From positions 97,912 to 161,911 of the forward strand of contig NZ_JAADZV010000011.1 in the NCBI RefSeq assembly GCF_010645075.1: a stretch of DNA of 64,000 bases, written 5' to 3'. The notes beneath the pieces are model-generated. The model searched no databases. It was not told the DNA's origin and saw only the letters and a program-made list of their open reading frames with translations. Positions 51,750 through 63,100 of the stretch are shown piece after piece (position 1 is the stretch's first letter; each line of letters begins with the position of its first letter). The position numbers and the translations under genes were made by a program. The stretch is from Flavobacterium limi (GTDB lineage: Bacteria > Bacteroidota > Bacteroidia > Flavobacteriales > Flavobacteriaceae).

Positions 51750-53224
51750 TGAAAAAAACTACTCTTTCTCTGATAAAATCATTACTTTTTTTAGGAGTAT
51801 TTTTCTTTACCGTTTACCAGTCTAATGCACAAGCAACAATCTCAGCAAGTAAGTTTGATTTTGTGAATATTTGTGCAGGAGATGCTGTAAACGGCAAACC
51901 CTTTAATGAGTATAATGTAACTTTTACATATAGCGATTTCCCTTCAGATGTCGTTTTTGATGTAGAACTAACAGATGATAAAGGAGTATTTGTAACTTCA
52001 GCTCCAGTCCTTGCAACAAAATTAGATGTAAGTAATCCATCTATAAACCAGCAGACAATAAAGTTTGCTATTCCAACTGGAATTAAAGGGTCTAATAATT
52101 ACAGCTTAAGAGTTAGAAGTAACAAAGGGGTAAACAGTCAAAGGATTAGGAATTTTGCTAACGTAACTTCTTTTGCTGTATACTACAAAGATTATGTAAA
52201 AGCGTTTACAATTAATAATCAGGGAACTTCTGCAACATTTTGTTCAGGAGGAAGCCTTACTCTTTCAGTTGATAATCCTACGCCAAACACAATTAGTTCA
52301 TCTCCGGCAAATTATCCAAATATTAAATACAAATGGTATAAAGACGATGTAGTTATTCCTGGACAAAGTGACAAACTTTTGACTGTTAATGCTACGGGAA
52401 GCTATTATGCAGAATTAGATTATGGAGTATGTTCAGATGTCAATTTTAGTTCTAACCGCGTTACTGTAACGAGTGCATCGGGATCAGGGTCTAATACGAC
52501 AATTAGTTCCAGCTTAGGAAACCCTTTTTGTGCAAACGGAAGTAACACTATCCTGACTGCTACTGGTGGTGGAAATAGCTATATATGGAAAAAAGATGGT
52601 GCCGTAATTTCAGGAGCAACAACCAGAACATACAGCACCAATGAATCCGGAGTTTATACAGTAGATATTAATTTTGGAGGTTGTTCAGGTTCAGGAGAAA
52701 TAGATCTGAAAAAAAATAGTTTTGATGCAAGTATTGATGTTGCTGAAGAAACAACTATTAATGAAGGTGAAACTTTAAGCGTAACTGTAACTGATGATGC
52801 TTCAAATCCAACATATGAATGGTATAGAAATAATAATGTTATTGTAGGTGCAACAACAGACACTTACGTAGTTTCTTTCGGAGGTACGTACAAGGTTAAG
52901 ATTTCTCAGGCCGGAGGGTGTATTTCTACGAAAGAATTTATTTTTAAAGTTAAAGGGGATTTTGGATCTTCTTCCGTTATTCCGAATATCATTAAACTTA
53001 GCGGTGATTCAAATCCTTATTGGAATATTCCTGAAGAATATAAAAATGAAAGCACAAAGGTTATAATTATAAGCTCTAATGGAGAAAAGGTTCTGGATGT
53101 TGTCAATTATCAGGGTGACTGGCCTCAGACAGGATTAGATATTAAAAATGTAAATCCGGTATATTACTATGTTATTAAAGGCGATGCAGGTGAAAAAAAA
53201 GGATCAATAACAGTGCTGAAATAA
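51746..53224 (+). CDS. sprC: SprC-like gliding motility protein with Ig-like repeats
   Basis: 492 residues with a signal peptide (about 1-30). Ig-like or PKD-like strand repeats follow: 'YKWYKDDVVIPGQSDKLLTV', 'YIWKKDGAVISGATTRTYS' and 'YEWYRNNNVIVGATTDTYVV', each with conserved Trp and paired Cys. The C-terminus ('YWNIPEEY...KVIIISSNGEKVLDVV...YYYVIKGDAGEKKGSITVLK', read in parts) matches the gliding motility-associated C-terminal (type B T9SS) pattern. Named sprC by position directly before sprD- and sprB-like genes, as in the F. johnsoniae operon; sequence identity was not tested. It lies 1 nt before the sprD-like gene. Confidence 0.72.
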   Translation: MMKKTTLSLIKSLLFLGVFFFTVYQSNAQATISASKFDFVNICAGDAVNGKPFNEYNVTFTYSDFPSDVVFDVELTDDKGVFVTSAPVLATKLDVSNPSINQQTIKFAIPTGIKGSNNYSLRVRSNKGVNSQRIRNFANVTSFAVYYKDYVKAFTINNQGTSATFCSGGSLTLSVDNPTPNTISSSPANYPNIKYKWYKDDVVIPGQSDKLLTVNATGSYYAELDYGVCSDVNFSSNRVTVTSASGSGSNTTISSSLGNPFCANGSNTILTATGGGNSYIWKKDGAVISGATTRTYSTNESGVYTVDINFGGCSGSGEIDLKKNSFDASIDVAEETTINEGETLSVTVTDDASNPTYEWYRNNNVIVGATTDTYVVSFGGTYKVKISQAGGCISTKEFIFKVKGDFGSSSVIPNIIKLSGDSNPYWNIPEEYKNESTKVIIISSNGEKVLDVVNYQGDWPQTGLDIKNVNPVYYYVIKGDAGEKKGSITVLK

Positions 53225-53225
53225 T

Positions 53226-56138
53226 ATGAAGAAATTTTTACTATTCTTAACGTTATTTTACGGCTCAATACAATTACTCTATTCTCAGGATACAAATGAG
53301 AATGGAGTTGTTTCGTTTTCATTACCTGTTCGAAATTCATTAAAGTTTAATAGATATTTAATCAACCCAACATTTAGTTTTGTCCGTGAGCAAAACCCAA
53401 TGATAAGTTTTTATAACAAAAGGCAATACATACAATTTGATGATGCTCCTAACACCTATTTTTTTAACTATTCAGGTCGTTTAAAAGAAAATGATGGGTA
53501 CGCGATTGGCTTATTTCAGCAAAATTATGGATTGATGACTGTTTTTGGTGGAGTTGTTAATTTTGCACACAATATTGTTTTACAGGAAGACAGCAATTTA
53601 ACTTTTGGATTAAATGTTGGTGCTTATCAAAGTGGTTTAGACAAGGGAAAAATAATTTCAGATGATGCCATCGAGGGAGATTTCCCTTCAAATACATTAC
53701 TTGCAGTAAATCCCGGAATTAATTACGGAACAGCTTTTCTTGATTTTGGATTATCCATGAATAATTTATTTCTGTATAATTTCGGCTCCGGAATTGTAAA
53801 AGATGATCCTAAAAAAGCTATTGAGTTACATGCAATGTACACTGGATATATTGATAGCTACGGCTTTTTTGATCAAAGTAAATTTTCAGGAATTGTTAAG
53901 ACAGAATTAGAAAAAGACAATACTATAATTTCAGGACTCGCAATGCTTACTATTCCACAAGGAATTTGGGCGCAAGCGGGTTATAATACTTTACATGGAG
54001 TTTCAGCAGGTTTAGGACTTAACATAACCCCTAATGTTGCAATAGAATATAATTATGAAAGAGGTTTAGGAAATTTCACGAATTTAGGAGCTTCTCATGA
54101 ATTTGTAATTGCATATAAATTTAGAAATACAAATTACTATTATGGTGATGACGAAGAAGGCTCTCTAATAGATACTTCTAAACCAAAAGCAGTTATAGCT
54201 AAAAAATCACCAGCTCCTATTAAAAGAGTTGATGGAGCAACAAAAGCAAAATTAGCTGCAGATGCTAAAGCAAAAGCCGATGCAGAAGCAGCACAGGCAA
54301 GATTAGCAGCGGCAGAAAAAGTTAAGGCTGATGCCGAAGCTGCTGCAAAAGCAAAATTGGAAGCTGATATTAAAGCCAAAGCAGATGCTGAGGCATTAAA
54401 AATAAAATTAGCAGCAGAAGCAAAAATTAAAGCAGATGCTGAGGCGACAAAAACAAAATTATTAGCTGAAGCTAAAGCGAAAGCTGATGCAGCAGAAGCA
54501 AAACGTAAAGCAGAAGCAAAAGCAAAAACTGAAGCAGCAGATCTACAATCTATTATTGCTGCTGACGCTAAAGCAAAAGCAGATTCTGATGCCCTTCAGG
54601 CAAGATTAGCAGCAGAAGCCAAAGCTAAAGCTGCTGCTGAAGCGAAAACTAAAGCTGCCAAAGAAGCCGCAATTAAAGCAAAAGCTGCTGCAGATGCAAA
54701 AGCAAAAGCGGCAGCAATTGCTGCTGAAAAAGAAAGGTTAGCAGCCGAAGCGAAAGTAAAAGCCGATGCAGAAGAAAGACAAGCAAGAATTGCAGCTGAA
54801 GCGAAAGCCAAAGCGGATGCCGAAGCATTACAGGCAAAACTTGTAGCTGATGCCAAAGCAAAAGCCGACGCAGAAGCACTTAAAATAAAACTAGCAGCAG
54901 AAGCCAAAGCAAAAGCTGATGCGGAAGCCCTTCAGGCAAAACTTGCAGCAGAGGCAAAAGCGAAAGCCGATGCTGAAGCTTTACAAGCAAAACTTGTAGC
55001 AGATGCCAAAGCGAAAGCTGATATGGAAGCTTTACAAGCAAAATTACTTGCTGATGCTAAAGTTAAGGCTGATGCAGAGGCGACTAATAAAGCTAAAGCT
55101 GAAGCAGAAGCAAAAGAATTGAAATTGGCTGAAGAAGCTAAAGCCAAACTTGCAGCGGAAGCCAAAGCGAAAGCTGATGCAGAAGCGCTACAGGCAAAAC
55201 TTGCGGCTGAGGCTAAAGCGAAAGCCGATGCAGAAGCCCTTCAGGCAAAACTAGCAGCGGAAGCCAAAGCGAAAGCTGATGCAGAAGCGCTACAGGCAAA
55301 ACTTGCAGCGGAAGCCAAAGCGAAAGCCGATGCTGAAGCCCTTCAGGCAAAACTTGCAGCAGAGGCTAAAGCGAAAGCCGATGCAGAAGCCCTTCAGGCA
55401 AAACTTGCAGCGGAAGCCAAAGCGAAAGCCGATGCAGAAGCGCTACAGGCAAAACTTGCAGCGGAAGCCAAAGCGAAAGCCGATGCAGAAGCGCTACAGG
55501 CAAAACTTGCATCGGAAGCCAAAGCGAAAGCCGATGCAGAAGCGCTACAGGCAAAACTTGCAGCGGAAGCCAAAGCGAAAGCCGATGCAGAAGCCCTTCA
55601 GGCAAAACTAGCAGCGGAAGCCAAAGCGAAAGCCGATGCAGAAGCGCTACAGGCAAAACTTGCAGCGGAAGCCAAAGCGAAAGCTGATGCAGAAGCGCTA
55701 CAGGCAAAACTTGCAGCAGAGGCTAAAGCGAAAGCCGATGCAGAAGCCCTTCAGGCAAAACTTGCAGCAGAGGCTAAAGCGAAAGCCGATGCAGAAGCCC
55801 TTCAGGCAAAACTTGCAGCAGAGGCCAAAGCGAAAGCCGATGCAGAAGCGCTACAGGCAAAACTTGCAGCGGAAGCCAAAGCGAAAGCTGATGCAGAAGC
55901 GCTACAGGCAAAACTTGCAGCAGAGGCTAAAGCGAAAGCCGATGCAGAAGCCCTTCAGGCAAAACTTGCAGCAGAGGCTAAAGCGAAAGCCGATGCAGAA
56001 GCCCTGCTAAAGCGAAAGCCGATGCAGAAGCCCTTCAGGCAAAACTTGCAGCGGAAGCCAAAGCGAAAGCCGATGCAGAAGCCCTTCAGGCAAAACTTGC
56101 AGCGGAAGCCAAAGCGAAAGCTGATGCTGAAGCATTAG
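53226..56138 (+). CDS. sprD: SprD-like protein, 5' part: PorP/SprF-type barrel fused to a long Ala-rich repeat region (frameshifted)
   Basis: The frame encodes 970 residues. After a signal peptide (about 1-20), residues 20-300 resemble a PorP/SprF-family T9SS outer-membrane protein ('LIGLF'-type strands; 'SFVREQNPMISFYNKRQYI'; 'YNTLHGVSAGLGLNITPNVA'). From about 335 onward it is an Ala/Lys/Glu/Asp coiled coil that becomes a perfect tandem of a 17-residue unit (AAEAKAKADAEALQAKL). At about 56008 a net 22-nt loss shifts the frame, giving a nonsense Lys/Arg/Gln tail ending at 56138. The true C-terminal part continues in another frame to 57022. It is the middle gene of the sprC-sprD-sprB-like operon, where PorP/SprF-like proteins are thought to help deliver SprB-type adhesins. 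Confidence 0.8.
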   Translation: MKKFLLFLTLFYGSIQLLYSQDTNENGVVSFSLPVRNSLKFNRYLINPTFSFVREQNPMISFYNKRQYIQFDDAPNTYFFNYSGRLKENDGYAIGLFQQNYGLMTVFGGVVNFAHNIVLQEDSNLTFGLNVGAYQSGLDKGKIISDDAIEGDFPSNTLLAVNPGINYGTAFLDFGLSMNNLFLYNFGSGIVKDDPKKAIELHAMYTGYIDSYGFFDQSKFSGIVKTELEKDNTIISGLAMLTIPQGIWAQAGYNTLHGVSAGLGLNITPNVAIEYNYERGLGNFTNLGASHEFVIAYKFRNTNYYYGDDEEGSLIDTSKPKAVIAKKSPAPIKRVDGATKAKLAADAKAKADAEAAQARLAAAEKVKADAEAAAKAKLEADIKAKADAEALKIKLAAEAKIKADAEATKTKLLAEAKAKADAAEAKRKAEAKAKTEAADLQSIIAADAKAKADSDALQARLAAEAKAKAAAEAKTKAAKEAAIKAKAAADAKAKAAAIAAEKERLAAEAKVKADAEERQARIAAEAKAKADAEALQAKLVADAKAKADAEALKIKLAAEAKAKADAEALQAKLAAEAKAKADAEALQAKLVADAKAKADMEALQAKLLADAKVKADAEATNKAKAEAEAKELKLAEEAKAKLAAEAKAKADAEALQAKLAAEAKAKADAEALQAKLAAEAKAKADAEALQAKLAAEAKAKADAEALQAKLAAEAKAKADAEALQAKLAAEAKAKADAEALQAKLAAEAKAKADAEALQAKLASEAKAKADAEALQAKLAAEAKAKADAEALQAKLAAEAKAKADAEALQAKLAAEAKAKADAEALQAKLAAEAKAKADAEALQAKLAAEAKAKADAEALQAKLAAEAKAKADAEALQAKLAAEAKAKADAEALQAKLAAEAKAKADAEALQAKLAAEAKAKADAEALLKRKPMQKPFRQNLQRKPKRKPMQKPFRQNLQRKPKRKLMLKH
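54270..56130 (+). repeat. Tandem 51-bp (17-residue) coding repeat array in sprD
   Basis: Degenerate units run from about 54270. From about 55150 to 56008 there are 17 almost identical 51-bp units encoding AAEAKAKADAEALQAKL (one has Ser for Ala near 55508), and about two more follow the frameshift. Units differ mainly by synonymous blocks, such as GAAGCGCTACAG against GAAGCCCTTCAG and GCGGAAGCC against GCAGAGGCT, which points to recent duplication and conversion. Confidence 0.92.
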
Positions 56139-56278
56139 CAGCAGCAGCTCAAAAAGATGAAACTGCAAAAGAACTTGATAATTTTACTCAACTAGTTGAA
56201 AGTTCAGGTAAAGCTCAGTCAGACTTAATTGCTCAGTTTAATGCTACTGTTGCTAATAAGCAAAAAGACCTGAATGAT

Positions 56279-57022
56279 ATGAAGGAAGAAAACGATTTGA
56301 GTGAAAAGGGAATTTATAGAGAGCCAAAACCATTTAAAAGCGTTAGTGCCGAGAATGCTCAGATAGAATCTTTAAGAAGTCAAATAGCTGATGCAAACAG
56401 GGCTCAGAAGGATGCGATAGCTAATTTGACAAATTTATATAACGAAAGACTAAAAAAAGTCCCTAATAAAAATGATGCTTTAAACATAGCTTATTTAGAA
56501 AAAATAAACGAATTAAAAGCAGCTCAATTAAAGGCGGAACAAGATAATATCGCATTAATTGCAAATTTAGAGCGTATTAAGACTGAAACAGAAATTGAGA
56601 AAAAACGTAGAATTAAACGTGCAGCTTATGAAAATGATGAAGGAAGGTATGCACAGGACCTTGCTGCTCTTAAACGTATAAAAGAAACAACAAAAGTAAG
56701 CAGTACACCATTGACAGAAAGCGATTTTGATTTTGGTGAAGATCAGTCAAACATGCAGATTATTAAGAATATTAAAAATTCTGAAAGTGGATATTATCTA
56801 ATTATTGCAGTACACAACAGTGTTGAAAAGCGAGATGAATTTTTAACCAAAGCTGTTGCTGCTGGACGCTCAGATGTTAATTTCTTTTACAATGTAACGA
56901 CAAGTAAATATTATATTTATTATGAAAAACATGAAGATTTAACCGGAGCAACTAAAGCATTAGAAGCAAAAGGAAGCAAACCATACAATAGCAGAATGGT
57001 TATTGTAAAAGTTGAAAATTAA
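56279..57022 (+). CDS. sprD: SprD-like protein, 3' part with SPOR-like C-terminal domain
   Basis: This frame is open from the frameshift (about 56010) to TAA at 57020-57022; the first ATG in it is at 56279. From 56010 it resumes the AKAKADAEALQAKL repeats, then reads 'QKDETAKELDNFTQLVESS' and a charged coiled coil. It ends with a domain ('GYYLIIAVHNSVEKRDEFL', then 'KYYIYYEKHEDLTGATKAL') that resembles a SPOR-type fold. This is the expected C-terminus of the sprD-like gene, not a separate gene; whether it is expressed depends on whether the frameshift is real. Confidence 0.8.
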   Translation: MKEENDLSEKGIYREPKPFKSVSAENAQIESLRSQIADANRAQKDAIANLTNLYNERLKKVPNKNDALNIAYLEKINELKAAQLKAEQDNIALIANLERIKTETEIEKKRRIKRAAYENDEGRYAQDLAALKRIKETTKVSSTPLTESDFDFGEDQSNMQIIKNIKNSESGYYLIIAVHNSVEKRDEFLTKAVAAGRSDVNFFYNVTTSKYYIYYEKHEDLTGATKALEAKGSKPYNSRMVIVKVEN

Positions 57023-57155
57023 TAGAATAGCATATATTTCCGGTATTTTTTAAAAATTAAGAAATACTAACAAAATAAATATTTTTAAAGTGCCCAAAAT
57101 TTATTTTTTAATGCCCCTTAAAGAATAAAATGAAGCCCCAAAAAAAGTAAACACC

Positions 57156-60100
57156 ATGAAAAAACCTACGATTCTGAAAATTGCATTATTGTTTTTGTTC
57201 TTTTTGCTAAGCAATGTTGGGTCTTCCCAGAATTTAAAACCTTTTGTTAGGCAGTATAATCAACAGCTGAAAGGAGATATTCTTGTAATTGGGAATAACA
57301 TACTTAACAGACGTTCTGTAAGTAATAATGGTACTGTTACAGGTCCTAATACTCCTTATAATAGTAATGGTTTCAATGGTGATTTTGATATGCGCTATGT
57401 TAATATTGATAATGGTGCTACTCCTGGAATTTTTAGTTCTAGTAGTGCTAATCTTACTGTACCAAATAATCAGGCTCCTGCAGATCCATGTTATAGAATT
57501 GCTTATGCAGCATTATATTGGTCAGCAACTCTAAAATCCCCTGCAGACAGATCAAATATTAATAGAGTAAAAATCAAGGTACCTAATACCTCCAATAATT
57601 CTTATCAGGATGTAACAGGTACAATTATACACGATATCACAACTAGTGCTGGTGGTATTAACCCGGATAATACTCAGGCATACGCATGCTTTGCTGATAT
57701 AACTAGTTTGTTGAGTCCTACAAATCCTAATGGAACATATACTGTTGCTAATGTTATCGCAACTCAGGGATACAATGGAGGGACTGGTAATTCTGCTGGC
57801 TGGTCTCTTTTTATTGTTTATGAAGATTCCAGTTTACCATCGAAAGCGATTTCTACATTTAATGGATTTACAGCAAGGCAACAAGGAGGAGGGCCAAATA
57901 ATACTGTAATTAGTGGTTTTACTACGATACCTACCGGACCAGTTCAGGCCAGATTTGCATTTGCTGCTCTTGAAGGTGATAGAGGTTATAGGGGAGATTA
58001 TCTTAGAATAAACGGGACTACAATAACTCCAAGTACCAGGCCATTAGATAATGGTCAAAATAACTTTTTTAATAGTACAATAAATAGCTTAAATGCAAGT
58101 TTTACGGATCGTGTCCCTAATAGCACTAATACTTTAGGTTTTGATACAGGGGTTATTGATATTAATCCTTCTTCTAATATTATTAAAAATAATGACACAT
58201 CAGCTACAATAACTTTAGGAACAGAAAGCGATGTTTTTATTTACTATTTTACCGCATTTTCTGTTGATATTATTGCGCCTAAAGTTATTTTGACAAAAGG
58301 AGTTAAGGATGCCAGTAACAATGACGCCAGTAATGCAGATGTTCATTTAGGGGATGTTTTAACATATGAATTAGGTTTTGAGAATGAAGGAAATGACAAT
58401 GCAAGATCCTATGTAATAACAGACGAATTACCAATTAATACAGAATTTAATTTTCCAGCTGATATTCTTACACTGCCTTCAGGCATGACAATGCCGACTA
58501 CTGCTGCCGGTAATCAGTTTGTGCAATATAATCCCACTACAAGAGTATTAACTTTTAATGTTCCTAATAATTTATTAGAAATAAACGATCCAAAATCACA
58601 AATTCGTTTTAAAGTTAAAGTAGTTGATGATTGCTCTAAGTTAACAAATGCTTGTTCCAATTTGATAAAAAATACTGCTTATTCAAATTATTTAGGGACT
58701 AATAATACCGGCACATTTAACGATCAAAGTTATACATCTGTTGCAGGTTGTACTATTGTGCCTCAATCTACAAATTTCCTAGTAGGTGTTGATGCCTGTA
58801 AAAACAGAAGACAGGAAATGTGCGGTGCAAGTCTGACAATCTCTGCTTCAGGCGGTTATAAATCTTATTCATGGTCAACCAGTTCTACCGGTTCACCTGT
58901 TATTGGTACCTCACAAACATTGACAGTAACTAATCCTGGTACATATTATGTTTATAATACAGCGAATCCTCCATGTGTCGATTTACAGGAAATTATTACG
59001 GTTGAACCTTTTAATGAGTTTAAAACAAATCCGATAATTGAATACGCTGATAATAAGGAATCAAACGGAACGATTATTGTTTGTCCGGATAATGGTAAAC
59101 CACTTCCTAAAATTTTTCTTTGTGGAGCAAACGATTCAAGACTATTAGATACAAAAATTACAGGTGCAACCAGTATCGTTTGGGAAACTACAACTTGTCT
59201 TCCTCCGGCTGCCTTATCAGATTTATGTGCAAACGAAGGTGATGGCTGTAAAAACAATTGGGTTTCAGCCGGACCTAATGGCCCTACTTTTCTGGCTAAT
59301 ACCGCAGGACAGTACCGAGTTACAATTAACTCGGGCTCCGGAACTTGTTTTAACCGTTATTATTTCAATGTTTATAAAAATGAATTAACGATAAATGAAA
59401 CTCATAGAGATATTATTTGTAATAACAGAGGTAATATAACTGTAGATAAGTTAACCGGATATGAATATGTTTTAGCAAATGCAAGTGGAACAAATATTAC
59501 GGGTTATCAGGATAGTAATATATTTGATATATGGAATGCAGGTACTTATATTGTTAAGTATCGACTTAAAGGTGTTGCGAGAACCTGTGAATATAAAACA
59601 CATACTATTGAAATACGTCGAATTGATTTAAATGCCACAGTTGACAATCCTAATGTGCAGCCACTTTGTTTTGGTGAAAAAGGAAGTATTCAGGTAAGTG
59701 CCAGTGATGGTCTTTCAGGATACTACTTTGCGTTATATGATGGAGGAACACTTATACAACAGGTAGGACCTTTAACAAGCCGTGTTCATGAGTTTTCTAA
59801 TTTAACTCCTGGCAGATATTATGAAGTTGAAGTAACTACCAGAGATGCTAATAATAATGTTCAATGTAGACAACGTGTAGGTAAATACATTAACGGTACA
59901 GCTTCTGACATAAGAGTTACAGGACGTATTATAGAGCCTCTAACCAGCTGTGGTCCAGGAAAAATTAAAGTTTCTGCTCAGGATGGTAATTGGGGATTTT
60001 CTTTTTTTGTAAACGGATCAACTGAGCCTCAGGCATCTTCATTAAATGATAATAACGATCCTAATGCAATTATAATTTTAGCTCCAACACCTGGTGATTA

Positions 60101-63100
60101 TACCGTTTTAGTACGTGATTCAAAACTTTGTACAAAAACAATTACTGTAAATGTTCCTGACAATACAAAACCGACTTTTAGTATTTCGTCTACAAATAGT
60201 AACTGTTATGATGATCCTGCACAGATAGCAGTAAATGTAACAAATGCTAATGGATACATCATGGAATATAGTATCAATAATGGTGGTTCATATCAGTCGA
60301 GTCCAACATTTTTAAATCTGACACCTGGAACTTATGATGTAGTAGTAAGATACGGTATTAGTTATACTTCTGAATGGAATGGTCAACAAACTAAATATTG
60401 TGAAGAACGATTTCAACGAGTTATAACAGGTCCGGCTACGGCAATAACTGCATCTGCAGGTGTTGCTGAATTAGCAGGTTGTGGACCTTTGCAGGGAGGA
60501 CAGCCAACAGGATTAATTAGATTTACAAATGTATCAGGAGGAACGGCTCCTTACCAATACAGTTTTGATGGGGGTGCTACATGGCAGGCTTCTAATCAAA
60601 AATATGTTGTTGCATCAACAGCTTCTTATGATTTGCGTGTAAGAGATGTAACAGGATGTTTTTATAGAATCCCATATAATGTTATTTTAGATCCTAAACC
60701 AGAAGATCCGGTAATTGATAGTAATGTTAATCCGGTATTTAATTGTGACGGTACTGCTACTGCTACAGTTGTTGTCAATACTCCAACAACTTCAACAGGA
60801 ACAACTTATACTTATGAGTACTATATGAAAACAGGTTCAGCGGATCCTGTTCCAAATACACCAATAACAAATCATATCTTTACTAATGTTCCTTCAGGAA
60901 ATCATACAGTAATTGTAAAATATAATATTAATACAGTTTCTACTTATAGTAATTTATTAACAGAAGATTTTGGAAGAGGAGCAGATGCTCAATCTCCGGG
61001 TATTAATCCTGTTTATTGTTGGGAAAAACAAGATGCTGTAGCTGATTGTCATGCAAATTTATCATTTGGACCAGAATTGTTAAATGATGGAGAATATATT
61101 GTTACAAATGCATTACTTCCCTACCATGATGAAGGTTTTGGATGGGTACTACCAAAAGATCATACTTCTGTTTTAAATAACACGCCAGGCATAACTAACG
61201 GACGCTTTTTTGCCATCAACATTGGAGGTAATGATCAAAATATTCCTGTAGGAACAATTATTTATAGTAAGCCTATACATGATGTAATTCCTAATCAAAT
61301 GGTAAAAGTTCAATTTTATGCGATGAATTTGTTAAAGACATCAAATAATACTAAAGCGAAACCAGATTTAACAATTGAATTGCATAAAAATGGTGTTGCA
61401 GTTCCAGGAGCTAGTATAACAATACCGGGGATTAATCAAAATGAACAGTGGAATAAGTTTGAACTGGAAGTTAATCCTGGGAATAATACAGATTTAGATT
61501 TTGTTGTAAGAACTAATATTGCCGAAGTTGAGGGTAGTGATTTGGCTTTAGACGATATTTATGTTTATCAGATTCCAAAAGAATGTGGAAATGAAAGAAG
61601 TGTTCCAATTGTTATTAACTCTAATGGTGCCTTTAATGTACCAACTCCGATAGTTCAGGATACCAAGTGTAGCAATTCAAGTGATGGAAGTATTACTATT
61701 AATGCAACTAATTTTAAAACTACAGGATTTCATTATTCTACAGATAATGGTGCGAATTGGTATGTTTCAACGACTTCACCAGTAACAGTTTCGGGATTAG
61801 GTGCAGGTGTTTACAAGGTAATTGTAAAGTATGATCGTACAGATCCTGCAGGAAAATGTGAGTTCAGATTTGATTCAGAAATTAAATCTCCTCAGGCTAT
61901 ACTTATTGTTCAGGTAGATAAAACAGATCCAACTTGTACAACAGCAGCAAATATTACGGTTACAACTGTTACAGGGGGAACCGGAAGTTATCAGTATCAG
62001 TTGAGTAATTCTTCAGGAATTGTTGTTCCATTTCAAACGAATAAAACTTTTTCTAATTTAGCTCAGGGAACTTATACGGTTCAGGTAAAAGATGCAAATG
62101 ATTGTTTGTCTCAGCCATCTGCACCAATAACAATTACGAATCCAGTTGCTCCGGAAGCAGAGTTAGCTTCTGCCACTGACTGGTGTTACACACCTTCTAA
62201 TCCTGCTACTTTGGTTGTTACAGTAAGTGGAGGTGTTGGTCCTTATACTTATAAATTAGATAATAACACTCCAATTACAACTAATGCATTCAATAATGTT
62301 GCACCTGGAACGCATACTATTGTAGTTACAGACAGCAACAATTGTACAGATACAATTTCAGGTATTATTATTGAACCTCAATTGCAATTGAATGCAACTT
62401 TGGCTCAGGATTTAACGTGTTTGGTTGATGGTTCTATTACTACAGCTGTATCCGGAGGTTATGGTGCACCTTATACTTATACTGTATCCCGTAATGGAGG
62501 GGCTTCTACAGCAGTTACTTCTTTCCCATATACTGCTGCTCAGGCAGGAAATTATGTATTTACAGTTACAGACAGCAAAGGTTGTACAGCGACAAGTAAT
62601 ACTATAGTAGTTTCTCCAAAAACAACTCCGACTTTAACATCGAATAAAACGGATATTACCTGTAATAATGCAAATGATGGTACTATTACGGTAACAGCTT
62701 CGAATGGCGCAACGACTGTTTATACTTATGCAATTAAATTAAGTTCAGCGGCTAGTTATACGACTCAGTCAACAAATCAGTTTACCGGTTTACCAGCAGG
62801 TACTTATAATATTAAAGTGATTGACAGTAAAGGTTGTGAATCTGCAGTGAGCGATGTTACTATCATAAATCCAACACCTGTTGGAGCAACAATTAGTGCA
62901 ACAGATTTGGGCTGTAGCAGTACAGGTACGGTACCAGCTATTGTTACGGTTGTGGGTTCAGGAGGTTCAGGATCATATCAATATAGTTTTAATGGAAGTT
63001 CTAACTTTACTTCTGGCAATACTTATACTACTAGTTCAGCAGGAACTGTAACAGCATATATTAAAGACAGTAACGGTTGTCAATATGGGCCAATACAAGT

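Noticed and set aside
54140..55707. Several long minus-strand and alternate-frame ORFs (Leu-, Ser/Ala- or Lys/Arg/Gln-rich) across the sprD repeat array
   Set aside because: They are repeats read in the wrong frame: the 51-bp unit has no stop in several frames. They have no family features, and the + frame carries the continuous SprD coil.
55150..56010. CRISPR-like regular repeats
   Set aside because: The units are contiguous with no unique spacers, keep a protein reading frame, and lie inside a gene.
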